Part shown: positions 36,044 to 43,689 of the stretch, one piece after another | How positions within the stretch are numbered: position 1 is the stretch's first letter | How the letters are laid out: the number at the start of each line of letters is the position of its first letter | Notes under the pieces: generated by a model | What the model was told of the DNA's origin: nothing | Databases searched by the model: none | Seen by the model: only the letters and a program-made list of their open reading frames with translations | Position numbers and translations under genes: made by a program | Assembly: GCA_942491735.1 (NCBI GenBank) | Contig: CALOCN010000014.1 | Span: 1,240,001 to 1,304,000 of the forward strand | Source of the DNA: CALOCN01 sp942491735 | Lineage (GTDB): Bacteria > Eisenbacteria > RBG-16-71-46 > JABDJR01 | Direction: 5' to 3' | Length of the DNA stretch: 64,000 nt

Positions 36044-36724
36044 TCACTGGCAGGTACAGAATGTGCCCGCCTTGATGTACTCGGTGAGAATGACCCCGTC
36101 GGCGAGACCCACCGGATCTCCAAAAGGCGCGGTCATCTTGGAGCACAGGTCCACCAGCCCCAGGGCGATGTTTCCGGTGTGGGCCACCGCGTCGGAGAGT
36201 CCAACCTCCGTGACTCCGCCGCCTCCCTGGGGCAGGCAGTTGTCCTGGCCGGATGCCAAAGGCCGGTCACCGGAGCTGTTCACGACATCGGGAGAGTTGA
36301 TCACGATGTTGTCCAGCACGACGCCGTCGGCACGAACTTCGACCACCCAGTTGTCCCCCAGACTCTCCGTGGGAATGCAACCGCCTCCGACCATGAAGAA
36401 CGTGACGTCTCCGTTGACGTCGCTTACCCCCGCTCCCAGCCGGTACGAGCCGTCGTCCAGATCGGGTCCCACCCGTGCCTGCCCCGCGCAGTAGGCCAGA
36501 AGGTCGTCGTTGAGTGCTCCGATGTGAACCGAGACATAGGAACCCGAGAGCGGCCCTCCCTGGCCCTGCACATTCACGACAAACGAAATCGAGCCGTCGG
36601 GAGATACGGTGAGGATGTCGGGAACGGAACAGAGTTCGGGGACGAGATAGGGGTCGTCGCTGGCGGCCGCTCCGAGGGCAAGCCCAGGGAGAACAACGAT
36701 TGCCATCAGTAACCGGGGGAACAT
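36044..36724 (-). CDS. Secreted protein of unknown function
   Basis: 226 residues from ATG 36724 (AAGGAG 9 bases upstream). Signal peptide 1-21 ending GAAA. The first half is a beta-rich module (SFVVNVQGQGGPLSGSYVSV, GDVTFFMVGGGC) with an Asp/Gly-rich turn (DVNGDVTF); the second half has EF-hand-like remnants (DVVNSSGD, LADGVILTEYI) that recall degenerate dockerin-type ends of FCB-group secreted proteins. It ends in a Cys pair (FCTCQ). Function unknown. Downstream of the repeat gene on the same strand with two hairpins between. Confidence 0.65.
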   Translation of the reverse strand: MFPRLLMAIVVLPGLALGAAASDDPYLVPELCSVPDILTVSPDGSISFVVNVQGQGGPLSGSYVSVHIGALNDDLLAYCAGQARVGPDLDDGSYRLGAGVSDVNGDVTFFMVGGGCIPTESLGDNWVVEVRADGVVLDNIVINSPDVVNSSGDRPLASGQDNCLPQGGGGVTEVGLSDAVAHTGNIALGLVDLCSKMTAPFGDPVGLADGVILTEYIKAGTFCTCQ

Positions 36725-36806
36725 GAGGGGGCTCCTTTCCCAATTCATCGCGGCCAGCCCGTTCAGTCTAACACCGGCCGCAACTGCCGCCAGTGGGCAC
36801 AGAAGA

Positions 36807-36830
36807 GGGGTCCCTCCAGCGAGAGACCCC
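36807..36830. other. Hairpin upstream of the secreted-protein gene
   Basis: GGGGTCCCTC / GAGAGACCCC pairs at 9 of 10 positions with a 4-base loop (CAGC). It lies about 85 bases before the secreted-protein start. It may be part of its leader or a terminator for the repeat gene. No T-run follows. Confidence 0.35.
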
Positions 36831-36876
36831 ATCCCCTGTGGAGATGCCTGCAGACCCAACGTGAGCAAGCATCGGT

Positions 36877-36895
36877 CGTGCCCCGGTGGGGCACG
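36877..36895 (-). terminator. Hairpin after the octapeptide-repeat gene
   Basis: CGTGCCCC / GGGGCACG, 8 bp with a 3-base loop, about 20 bases past the stop of the repeat gene. A smaller imperfect hairpin (GGAAACCC / GGGTTCC) lies between. There is no U-run, so the terminator call rests on position. Confidence 0.4.
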
Positions 36896-36915
36896 GAAAC
36901 CCCTTTGGGTTCCCT

Positions 36916-37674
36916 CTAGGTGCCCGGAAGGGCCGCGATCTGCTTCGGCGTGAAGGTCGCGACCTGCTTCGGGGTCAACGTGGCAACCTGCCGCGGCGTG
37001 AGCGTGGCGACCTGCTTGGGCGTCATGGCGACAACCTGCTTGGGAGCCAGGGTGGCTACCTGCTTGGGTGTCATGGCGACGACCTGCTTGGGAGCCAGGG
37101 TGGCTACCTGCCGGGGCGTCAGCGCGACGACCTGCTTGGGAGCCAGGGTGGCTACCTGCTTGGGCGTCAATGCGACGACCTGCTTGGGGGCCAGGGTGGC
37201 GACCTGCTTGGGCGTCATGGCGACGACCTGCTTGGGAGCCAGGGTGGCTACCTGCCGGGGCGTCAGCGCGACGACCTGCTTGGGGGCCAGGGTGGCGACC
37301 TGCTTGGGCGTCATGGCGACGACCTGCTTGGGCGCCAGGGTGGCTACCTGCCTGGGCGTCATGGCGACGACCTGCTTGGGCGCCAGGGTGGCTACCTGGC
37401 GGGGGGTCATGGCGACGACCTGACGCGGGGTCATGGTGGCGACCTGCTTCGGGGTCAGCGCGACGACCTGCCGGGGTGCCAACGCGGCTACCTGCCGGGG
37501 GGTCAGCGAGACGACCTGCTTCGGCGTCATCTTGGCGATGGCGGCCGGGGTCAGGGCCGCGATTTCCTTGACCGTCAGCTTGCTCACATCGGACAAATCC
37601 ACCGAGCCGGCTACGCCGTGGGTGGATGTCGTCTTCGCGGAGCCTGCCGGGCGCTTGAAGGAACGAATCGACAT
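36916..37674 (-). CDS. Octapeptide-repeat protein (27 tandem repeats)
   Basis: 252 residues. ATG 37674 has a perfect AGGAGG 6 bases before it. Residues 1-32 are a non-repetitive, Ser/Thr/Lys-rich head (MSIRSFKRPAGSAKTTSTHG...), not a signal peptide. Residues 33-248 are 27 uninterrupted 8-residue units with consensus [L/M]-[T/A]-P-[K/R]-Q-V-[V/A]-[A/T]; in the middle two unit types alternate (LAPKQVVA and M/LTPKQVAT), giving a 16-residue period. It ends LPGT. Similar TPxQVAAL/TTAQVAAL repeats occur in large exported RTX-type proteins. No Cys or Trp; strongly basic. Candidate cargo of the nearby HlyD/M50 cassette. Confidence 0.8.
   Translation of the reverse strand: MSIRSFKRPAGSAKTTSTHGVAGSVDLSDVSKLTVKEIAALTPAAIAKMTPKQVVSLTPRQVAALAPRQVVALTPKQVATMTPRQVVAMTPRQVATLAPKQVVAMTPRQVATLAPKQVVAMTPKQVATLAPKQVVALTPRQVATLAPKQVVAMTPKQVATLAPKQVVALTPKQVATLAPKQVVALTPRQVATLAPKQVVAMTPKQVATLAPKQVVAMTPKQVATLTPRQVATLTPKQVATFTPKQIAALPGT
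36931..37578. repeat. 24-bp tandem repeat array (27 copies, 48-bp super-period)
   Basis: The DNA counterpart of the octapeptide repeats. Central copies, read on the + strand, alternate CGACGACCTGCTTGGG-type and GTGGCTACCTGC-type units and many are identical over 24 bases. It is in frame throughout; every reading frame stays open because of the 24-base period, which creates false long reading frames on both strands. Confidence 0.9.
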
Positions 37675-37745
37675 CGAAGGCCTCCTGATTTGGGTTGGCG
37701 GGGGGATAAGCGGCCGCCCCCGATTCGAGTATTGCCCCCTCTCTA

Positions 37746-37761
37746 TGCATAGGCTGTTCCA
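37746..37761 (-). promoter_or_regulatory. Candidate sigma-54 (-24/-12) promoter of the repeat gene
   Basis: Minus-strand TGGAACAGCCTATGCA: GG and GC separated by exactly 10 bases, with TGG-AC and TGCA matching the sigma-54 consensus TGGCAC-N5-TTGCA at most positions. Transcription would start near 37735, about 60 bases before the repeat-gene ATG. A sigma-54 activator gene lies 1.7 kb away. Confidence 0.55.
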
Positions 37762-37948
37762 ACTCCCGAACCCGGTAACTCGTTGCTGCATGGTGGCTGG
37801 GAATCAGCCCTGCGGCGGGCGGGTGGAGATTTCGACAGAAAGTGAGGAAACGTGTACTCTCTTGCCCTCCCGATTTTTCCGCATTCGCGGCGGCCCCGGT
37901 CCAGGGGCTGGGGGGCCGCACCTTGTTGGTACGTCTTTGGAGGACGGT

Positions 37949-38308
37949 ATGCGTATCGTATGCGAGCAGGATGAATCACTCGAGAAGGCGGTCCTCGCCC
38001 GCCCTTCCGGGCGGTTGGACGCCTACGGAGCCACCCTGTTCTGGGATGCGGTAGGAAACCGGTTGACCGCCCAGACCCCTTACCTCCTGCTCGATCTCTC
38101 CGAGGTGGAACTCCTGACCAGCGCCGGAGTGGGAATCCTCATCCGCCTCGTGACCCGGGCCCAGCAGAACGGGGGTTCACTGGCGGTGTTCGGAGCATCC
38201 GCGCGTGTCCGGACCGTCCTTGAGGTGGTGAACCTGACCACCATCGTCAACCTCGAGGAGGACGAGGACACGGCGCGCGCCCGGCTTGGGGAACTCGGCG
38301 CCGGCTAG
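37949..38308 (+). CDS. STAS-domain protein (anti-sigma-factor antagonist type)
   Basis: 119 residues; ATG 37949 has GGAGG 5 bases upstream. STAS fold with GRLDAYGATLFWDAV at the N-terminus and the loop LSEVELLTSAGVGILIRL, where the Ser of TSAG is the position phosphorylated in SpoIIAA/RsbV (usually D-S-S-G). No kinase or sigma factor partner is adjacent. It is divergent from the repeat gene and convergent with the adaptor operon, so it may belong to the regulation of this cluster. Confidence 0.85.
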   Translation: MRIVCEQDESLEKAVLARPSGRLDAYGATLFWDAVGNRLTAQTPYLLLDLSEVELLTSAGVGILIRLVTRAQQNGGSLAVFGASARVRTVLEVVNLTTIVNLEEDEDTARARLGELGAG

Positions 38309-38315
38309 GTCCCGG

Positions 38316-40277
38316 TCAGAACCAGAACTTCAGGCGGAGCGCGCGACCCCAGCCGCGCAGCCAGGTGGTGAGGATGGGTTGGGCCGGGGTGTTGAGATGG
38401 GCGCGCCCGGTCATCCCCGGACGCAGGGCTTCATCCTCGTTCGCCACCAGCACGGTGACCCGGAACGTGCCGTCCGCATCCGCCGCGGGAGCGATCCGCG
38501 CCACTTCCCCGTGGAAGGTTCGTCCCGGGTAGGAATGCACCTTGAAGCGGGCCTTGCCTCCCTCGACCAGCCGATGGACGTCCTCCTCCGGAACCGCCAC
38601 GTGGGCCTCCATTGCGGACAGGTCGGCCAGCACCAGGAGGGTCTGCCCCCGGGGAAGCCAGTCCCCCAGGAGCAGGTGCAGGTCCGGGGTGAGGACCACG
38701 CCGTCCATGGGGGCGCGAAGCGTGGTCCGATCCAACTCGCCGATGAGAAAGTCTTCCGTTTCCAGAAGCTCTCCCACTTTCGCCTGCTGGGCGCGATATA
38801 CCGCCAGATCGCCGCGCATCCGCGCGCTGGCCGCTTCCGAACGGGCCTTCTGTGAGGCGGCGCGCACCTGTTCGACCTGGACCCGCAGCTCATCCGGTCG
38901 CAGCGTGGCCAGGAGTTCGCCCGCGTTGACCCGGGACCCCTCGGCGACATGAACCTCGGCCAGGGATCCCTGGGTGGCCGCGCGAACCGGGGTGAGATTC
39001 GCCGGGCGCAGGCTGGTGTCGCCCGAGACCCAGGCCGGAAGCGGGACGAGGAATCCCAACCCCAGCAGCACCGCGGTCACTGCCGCGCGGACCAGCAGCT
39101 TGCGGCGTCCCCCCGCGGTTCCCTTGCCCATGAGGGGGCGGAACATGCCGGCCATGGGAATCTGCTGGTAGAGCTCCGCATTGCGAATGGCCACCGTGGT
39201 CTGGTTGGCGAGAATGGTGGTGAGCTCTTCCCGTTCCGGGTCCAGGGGAGGGTCGTCCGCTTCGCTTTCGATGGCCAGCATGCCCAGGATGCCCTGATCG
39301 TCCTCCAGGGGCACCAGGGCGAGGCTGCGGGGCCCTCCCTCCCGGGACAGGAAGGGCAGCAGGAGGTCGCGGCCGTCCGCGTCCTCGTCCGATTCCAGCT
39401 CGGATTGCGAGGTGTTTATGGACTGCCGACCCGCCACCGCCCACTGCAGGGCGGGGAGCAACGGATCGTTCTTGGCCTGTTCCGGGACGAACGTGGGATC
39501 CGAGCTGGCCCGGATGGACGGGCTGCCGTCCAGGGCGAGGGCGACCACGGTGCGCAGGTTGGGAAGCACCATGCTGGTCATATGGGCGATGGTCGAGAGG
39601 ACCCGCTCCATATCGAGCGTGCTGGTGATCTCCTTGCTGATCTGGAGCAGGACCGAAAGCTGCTCGATCCGTTCCGTGCGCTCGGCGAACAGCGCGGCGT
39701 GGTCCAGGGCGAGGGCGAGATGCGCGGTGAGGGATTCGGCGAGACGCGTCTCCTCGTTGCCGTACTCCTTGCCGTCGACCCTGCGGCCCAGGGCCAGGAC
39801 GCCGAGCACCTTGTCCTCGACCCGCAACGGCAGATAGAGATCGAAGTGGGGTGCACCCGAGCGCGTCGCGGCGGGGGGATCGTCGGGATCCTCGGCGAGC
39901 GCATCCTCGTCCTCCCCAAGTTCCAGGTCGGCGACGAGATCGTCGCGGATCCGGGTCTCGGTGGCGTCGGCCACATGGAACCAGACCCCGGCTTCCGCCT
40001 CGTCCTCGGCCAGGCTGTCCGCCTCGTGATCTTCCATGCCGCGGGTGGCGAGGATCCTGAGCTCATCATCGGTCAGCGAGGCGACACAACCGGAGCCGGC
40101 GAAGGTGGCCTCGGCGATGACCGAAAGGAGTTTCTCGGCCAGTTCCTCCGGGTCGTTGCTGGAGCGGAGAATCTGACTCGCCTCATGGACCACCATGAGC
40201 CGCGTGGCGCTCTGGGCGAGCTGGGCGTAGAGATTTTCGAGTTCCTTGCCGCGGGCCTCCTGGGAAGAGTCGTTCAT
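38316..40277 (-). CDS. GAF-GAF-TM-HlyD fusion adaptor
   Basis: 653 residues from ATG 40277. An N-terminal helix, GAF domain 1 at about 20-190, GAF domain 2 at about 205-390 (LEQLSVLLQISKEITSTLDMERVLSTI start pattern shortened: QISKEITSTLDMERVL), one membrane segment at about 412-430, then a HlyD/biotinyl-lipoyl periplasmic adaptor (GSLAEVHVAEGSRVNAGELL, TTLRAPMDGVVL, GGKARFKVHSYPGR). So a cytosolic sensor half is tied to a periplasmic export half. It ends LRLKFWF, similar to the IEFWI end of the next protein. Third gene of a three-gene unit. Confidence 0.85.
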   Translation of the reverse strand: MNDSSQEARGKELENLYAQLAQSATRLMVVHEASQILRSSNDPEELAEKLLSVIAEATFAGSGCVASLTDDELRILATRGMEDHEADSLAEDEAEAGVWFHVADATETRIRDDLVADLELGEDEDALAEDPDDPPAATRSGAPHFDLYLPLRVEDKVLGVLALGRRVDGKEYGNEETRLAESLTAHLALALDHAALFAERTERIEQLSVLLQISKEITSTLDMERVLSTIAHMTSMVLPNLRTVVALALDGSPSIRASSDPTFVPEQAKNDPLLPALQWAVAGRQSINTSQSELESDEDADGRDLLLPFLSREGGPRSLALVPLEDDQGILGMLAIESEADDPPLDPEREELTTILANQTTVAIRNAELYQQIPMAGMFRPLMGKGTAGGRRKLLVRAAVTAVLLGLGFLVPLPAWVSGDTSLRPANLTPVRAATQGSLAEVHVAEGSRVNAGELLATLRPDELRVQVEQVRAASQKARSEAASARMRGDLAVYRAQQAKVGELLETEDFLIGELDRTTLRAPMDGVVLTPDLHLLLGDWLPRGQTLLVLADLSAMEAHVAVPEEDVHRLVEGGKARFKVHSYPGRTFHGEVARIAPAADADGTFRVTVLVANEDEALRPGMTGRAHLNTPAQPILTTWLRGWGRALRLKFWF

Positions 40278-40284
40278 GGGCGCC

Positions 40285-42345
40285 TCAAATCCAGAACTCG
40301 ATGCGGAACAGCTTCGCCATCTGGTTGAAGAAGTGCTGCACGGGAGGCGCCCTTCCCGCATCGAACCGGGCGACACCGGTCATGCCGGGACGCCACGTTC
40401 CGCCGGGGTTGTCCACCTCGACCAGGACGCGGTACCGCATGCGCAGGGTCCCGTCGATAGGGAGGTCCGCAACCGAGATCACGCGCCCCTCCAGGACCTC
40501 GCCCGGTCTGGCCCGGGTGCGCAGCTCCACCCGGCGTTCCGTGTCCAGAAGACCAAGGTCCTGTTCGTCCAGGAGGATCTCGGCCCGTAGCGGGTCCAGG
40601 GTGCCGACGGTCAGCAGAGTGTCCCCGGGCGCGCAGGCCATGCCGGTCAGCTCGTGGACGAAAGGGGTCAGCACCACTCCGGTCACCGGCACGACCGGTT
40701 CCAGACGCCGGGTTCGTTGGTCCTGGTGCTCCAGCAGCGCGGTCTGGGCGGTGAGCGCGGCGGTCTCGGTCGCGGCCCGTGACGCGTCCCCGGAGACCTG
40801 CGCATGGGCCCGCCCGGCGCGCGCCGCGGTCAGCCCGCTCGCCGCCTGGGCCCGTTCCACCTGCAGCGATCCCGACTCCAGGGTGATGGGGCGTGCCCCG
40901 TTCCCGAGGGTGTCTCCCTCCCGGACCCGTACCGACTCGATCAGCCCCGGCTCTTGTGCGCGAAGCACGAACTCGGATCCGGGAACAAAGCGGAAATCGC
41001 TGCGCACGTGGCGGGGGATGGGGAGCGCAACCAGGATGGCGAGGAGGCCGATGACCCCGAGGCCGTAGGCCCAGGCGTAGCGCTTGAAGTGTCCCTGCTT
41101 GTCCAGCGCGATGAATCGCATGAATCGGCCGAGCCCCCAGAGGTATCTCCTGGTCATGAGGAACAGCACGGCACCGGTGATCAGATAGCCGGTCGCGCCG
41201 AGCTTCGCCACCATGAAACCCCCGAAGAATAGCAGCACGAACCAGAGAACGAATATCGCGTACAGGACCCCCAGGACTCCGTAGATCCAGAAGATGCGCC
41301 GCTCGCGCCGCGTGTGGAGCTCCTCCTCGACCGGCAGCCCGAACAGGCTCCGCATCCGGTTTCCCAGGAACCGGAACGAATCCCCGCGCAGGTTGGGGAT
41401 CTCCAGCTCGTCGCTGAGCAGGTAGTACCCGTCGTACTTCATCAGCGGGTTGAAGTTGACCAAAATACCGCTCACCCCGTTGAACAACGCCACCCGATGG
41501 GCTACCTCGTGGATGAAGAGATCCTGGGGAGTGAGGAACCAGACAAAGGTGGCCAGCGAGGCGGTGACCAGGTCGACGATCCCGCCGGCAATTGTGACCC
41601 AGTGCTTCTTGTTCTTGTCCTCGAAGAAGTAGGCCTCGGTCACGTCGCAGTACATGCACGGGTTGAAGTACATGAACAGGAAACCCAGCTTGTAGACCCC
41701 CCCGCCGAAATGCTTGCAGGTCAGCCCGTGACCCAGTTCGTGCAGGACCACGGTCAGCAGCAGCACGCACCACAGGACGACGATGCCCAGGAAGGCCTTG
41801 CCCTGGATGACCCACAGTTCGCCCATGCCCAGGGCGAACTCGTCGGCGTGGGTGGTGGAAATCACGATGGCGGCCAGGATGATGATGGCGTAGACCACCA
41901 GCGCCGCCCGGCCGAACAGGAACCGTATGTGGTCGATGATGCGGTCGAAGAACGCGTTGGGGTTCCAGGCCGGCAACGTGATGAAGAGCGGGTTGGCGAA
42001 CGCCTGTTGCAGGGCGCGCATGCGGTTGGTGCGTCGCCTTTCGATGAGCAGGATGTTCTTCTCCCACGCATCCTCGAAGAAGTGGAACGAGCGGTAGCTC
42101 TCGTAGAGGTTGAGCAGGGTCAGGGTGTTGAGTCCCAGTCCCGGAAACCGCATCTGGGCTTCCTCGGAAATGGTGGCGAGATCCTTCCTCCCGTCGCAGA
42201 GGGACAGCAGGTGGTAGGCCAGCTCGTCGATGGTGTAGTACTCGAGGCGGTCCGGATCCTTGACCACGTACTTCACGTCCCCGCCAAAGGTGCGCTTGCG
42301 GACCACCAGGTCCTCGCGCAGCTTGTAGAGTCGGGGCGCGGTCAT
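40285..42345 (-). CDS. PqqD-like / M50 metalloprotease / HlyD fusion
   Basis: 686 residues. Residues 1-80 look like a PqqD/RRE-type peptide-recognition domain (YYTIDELAYHLLSLCDG). Then a site-2-protease core: zinc motif H202-E-L-G-H206, and the third ligand region NFNPLMKYDGYYLLSD at about 298-313, within about eight membrane segments. From about 445 a HlyD-type adaptor follows (EPGLIESVRVREGDTL, VTGVVLTPFVHE, MRYRVLVEVDNPGGTWRPGM). Such proteins occur in peptide maturation/export systems. It overlaps the upstream HlyD gene (ATGA) and is followed after 7 bases by the GAF-HlyD gene. Confidence 0.87.
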   Translation of the reverse strand: MTAPRLYKLREDLVVRKRTFGGDVKYVVKDPDRLEYYTIDELAYHLLSLCDGRKDLATISEEAQMRFPGLGLNTLTLLNLYESYRSFHFFEDAWEKNILLIERRRTNRMRALQQAFANPLFITLPAWNPNAFFDRIIDHIRFLFGRAALVVYAIIILAAIVISTTHADEFALGMGELWVIQGKAFLGIVVLWCVLLLTVVLHELGHGLTCKHFGGGVYKLGFLFMYFNPCMYCDVTEAYFFEDKNKKHWVTIAGGIVDLVTASLATFVWFLTPQDLFIHEVAHRVALFNGVSGILVNFNPLMKYDGYYLLSDELEIPNLRGDSFRFLGNRMRSLFGLPVEEELHTRRERRIFWIYGVLGVLYAIFVLWFVLLFFGGFMVAKLGATGYLITGAVLFLMTRRYLWGLGRFMRFIALDKQGHFKRYAWAYGLGVIGLLAILVALPIPRHVRSDFRFVPGSEFVLRAQEPGLIESVRVREGDTLGNGARPITLESGSLQVERAQAASGLTAARAGRAHAQVSGDASRAATETAALTAQTALLEHQDQRTRRLEPVVPVTGVVLTPFVHELTGMACAPGDTLLTVGTLDPLRAEILLDEQDLGLLDTERRVELRTRARPGEVLEGRVISVADLPIDGTLRMRYRVLVEVDNPGGTWRPGMTGVARFDAGRAPPVQHFFNQMAKLFRIEFWI

Positions 42346-43103
42346 GGGGCGCTGCTGGATACCAGGAGATCACAACTCACCCCGGGTATGAGCCGCCCGG
42401 TGGGATTGTCGATCTCGATCACGAGGGGGAAGGTCCCGCTGGCCGCGTCGACGACGATGGGGCGCGCGTCGATCTCCAGGACGAGAACCGTGTCCGGGAA
42501 CGACGGAATCAGCTCCACCCGCAGGGGGCCGCCGAACCGCCCCAGCAACCGTTCCGGAACCAGGGCCTCGATCCGCAGGGGGGAAAGCCCGGTCACCCGC
42601 AGGAGCAGGTCGCCGGTTTCCACCGAGGTCCCCGCGTCCACGAACCGCTCGGTGACCACCCCGTCGAACGGCGCCCGGATCGTCCGTTCCTCGAGGAGGA
42701 TGCGCGCCAGTTCCAGGTCCGCTTCCTCCAGGCGCACCGAGGTCCGGGCGTCCTCCAGGACCTCATCGCTGGTTCCGCCCCGCTCATGGAGTGCCTTGGC
42801 GCGTTCCAGATCCGCCCGGGCCTGCTCGAGCTCCGCCTGGGCCCGGTCGCGCCCCACCCGCTGCTCGGCGCTGTAGATCTTCAGGAGGACATCCCCGGCG
42901 CGCACACGGTCGCCGACCCGTACCGCGACCTCGGTGACCCGATCCGTGTGTTTGGCCTTGAACAGGGCGTTGTGCGCCGGCAGGAGCATGGCGGGGAGAC
43001 GTTCCTCCCCGGCCTGGGCCCGGGCCGGCAGGTGGGCAAGCGTTCCTGCGAGCAGGGTCAACGCGAACAGGATCGGCGCGTGGCGGAGGGGGGGACGGCT
43101 CAC
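42342..43103 (-). CDS. HlyD/RND-type periplasmic adaptor protein
   Basis: 253 residues, GTG start at 43103 (GGGAG 7 bases upstream). Signal peptide ends ARAQA. Lipoyl-like half motifs (VTEVAVRVGDRVRAGDVLLK and ERTIRAPFDGVVTERFVDAG) flank a helical hairpin (QAELEQARADLERAKALHER), then a short beta-barrel domain. It is small for the family (usually 350-400). First gene of the three-gene adaptor operon; no inner-membrane pump gene follows. Confidence 0.88.
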   Translation of the reverse strand: MSRPPLRHAPILFALTLLAGTLAHLPARAQAGEERLPAMLLPAHNALFKAKHTDRVTEVAVRVGDRVRAGDVLLKIYSAEQRVGRDRAQAELEQARADLERAKALHERGGTSDEVLEDARTSVRLEEADLELARILLEERTIRAPFDGVVTERFVDAGTSVETGDLLLRVTGLSPLRIEALVPERLLGRFGGPLRVELIPSFPDTVLVLEIDARPIVVDAASGTFPLVIEIDNPTGRLIPGVSCDLLVSSSAP

Positions 43104-43181
43104 GATCGATCTCCCTGGCGGATTGGGGCTAGGAATCGAAACTGGACCTGTCTTCCGGAAGCAAGCCTAGCAGTCCGAGGA

Positions 43182-43643
43182 TCAGTTCTTGTGCGTCTTG
43201 ATCTGGTCCGGCCGAACGGTCATGACCGGGCACGGTGACTCGCGAACCACGTTCCCGGCCACGCTACCGAAGAGCAGGCGGGAGAGGCCTCCCCGTCCAT
43301 GGGTGGCGATGACCACCAGATCCGCCTTCAACTCGTCGGCCGCGGCGAGGATCTGCTGCGACGGGGAGCCGATCCGCAGATGCGGTGTCACGTCGACATC
43401 CGGGAAGAAGGTCTCGACGGTCTTGCGCAGATGCGCCTTGGCTTCGTCCTCGAGCGCCCCGCGCCGCGCGTGGTACTCCTGTTCGGCGAGCCACCAGGGA
43501 ACGTCCTCGGGGCGCTCCAGCACGTGCACCAGATGCAGGGCGGCGCCGAACTGTCGTGCGACCAGGGCGGCCTGGGGGAGCGCACCTTCGGAGAAACGGG
43601 AAAAGTCGGTCGCGGTAACGATGATCTTGATTTGTGGATCCAT
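43182..43643 (-). CDS. Universal stress protein, UspA family
   Basis: 153 residues; single Usp domain. It starts IKIIVTATDFSRFSEGAL and ends with the ATP-binding motif THGRGGLSRLLFGSVAGNVV (G-2x-G-9x-G-S), so the nucleotide-binding subtype. Cytosolic stress role in general; no specific partner is visible. It sits 78 bases upstream of the adaptor operon on the same strand. Confidence 0.93.
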   Translation of the reverse strand: MDPQIKIIVTATDFSRFSEGALPQAALVARQFGAALHLVHVLERPEDVPWWLAEQEYHARRGALEDEAKAHLRKTVETFFPDVDVTPHLRIGSPSQQILAAADELKADLVVIATHGRGGLSRLLFGSVAGNVVRESPCPVMTVRPDQIKTHKN

Positions 43644-43689
43644 GGTGGCAACTCCTATGAACCCAGCTTACCCGGTGTCCCGGGAGCCT

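Noticed and set aside
36725..36915. A sigma-54 promoter before the secreted-protein gene
   Set aside because: TGGCGGCAGTTGC looks similar but GG and GC are 8 bases apart instead of 10.
36931..37578. Possible CRISPR array
   Set aside because: The 24-base units are contiguous without unique spacers and code in frame for octapeptides.
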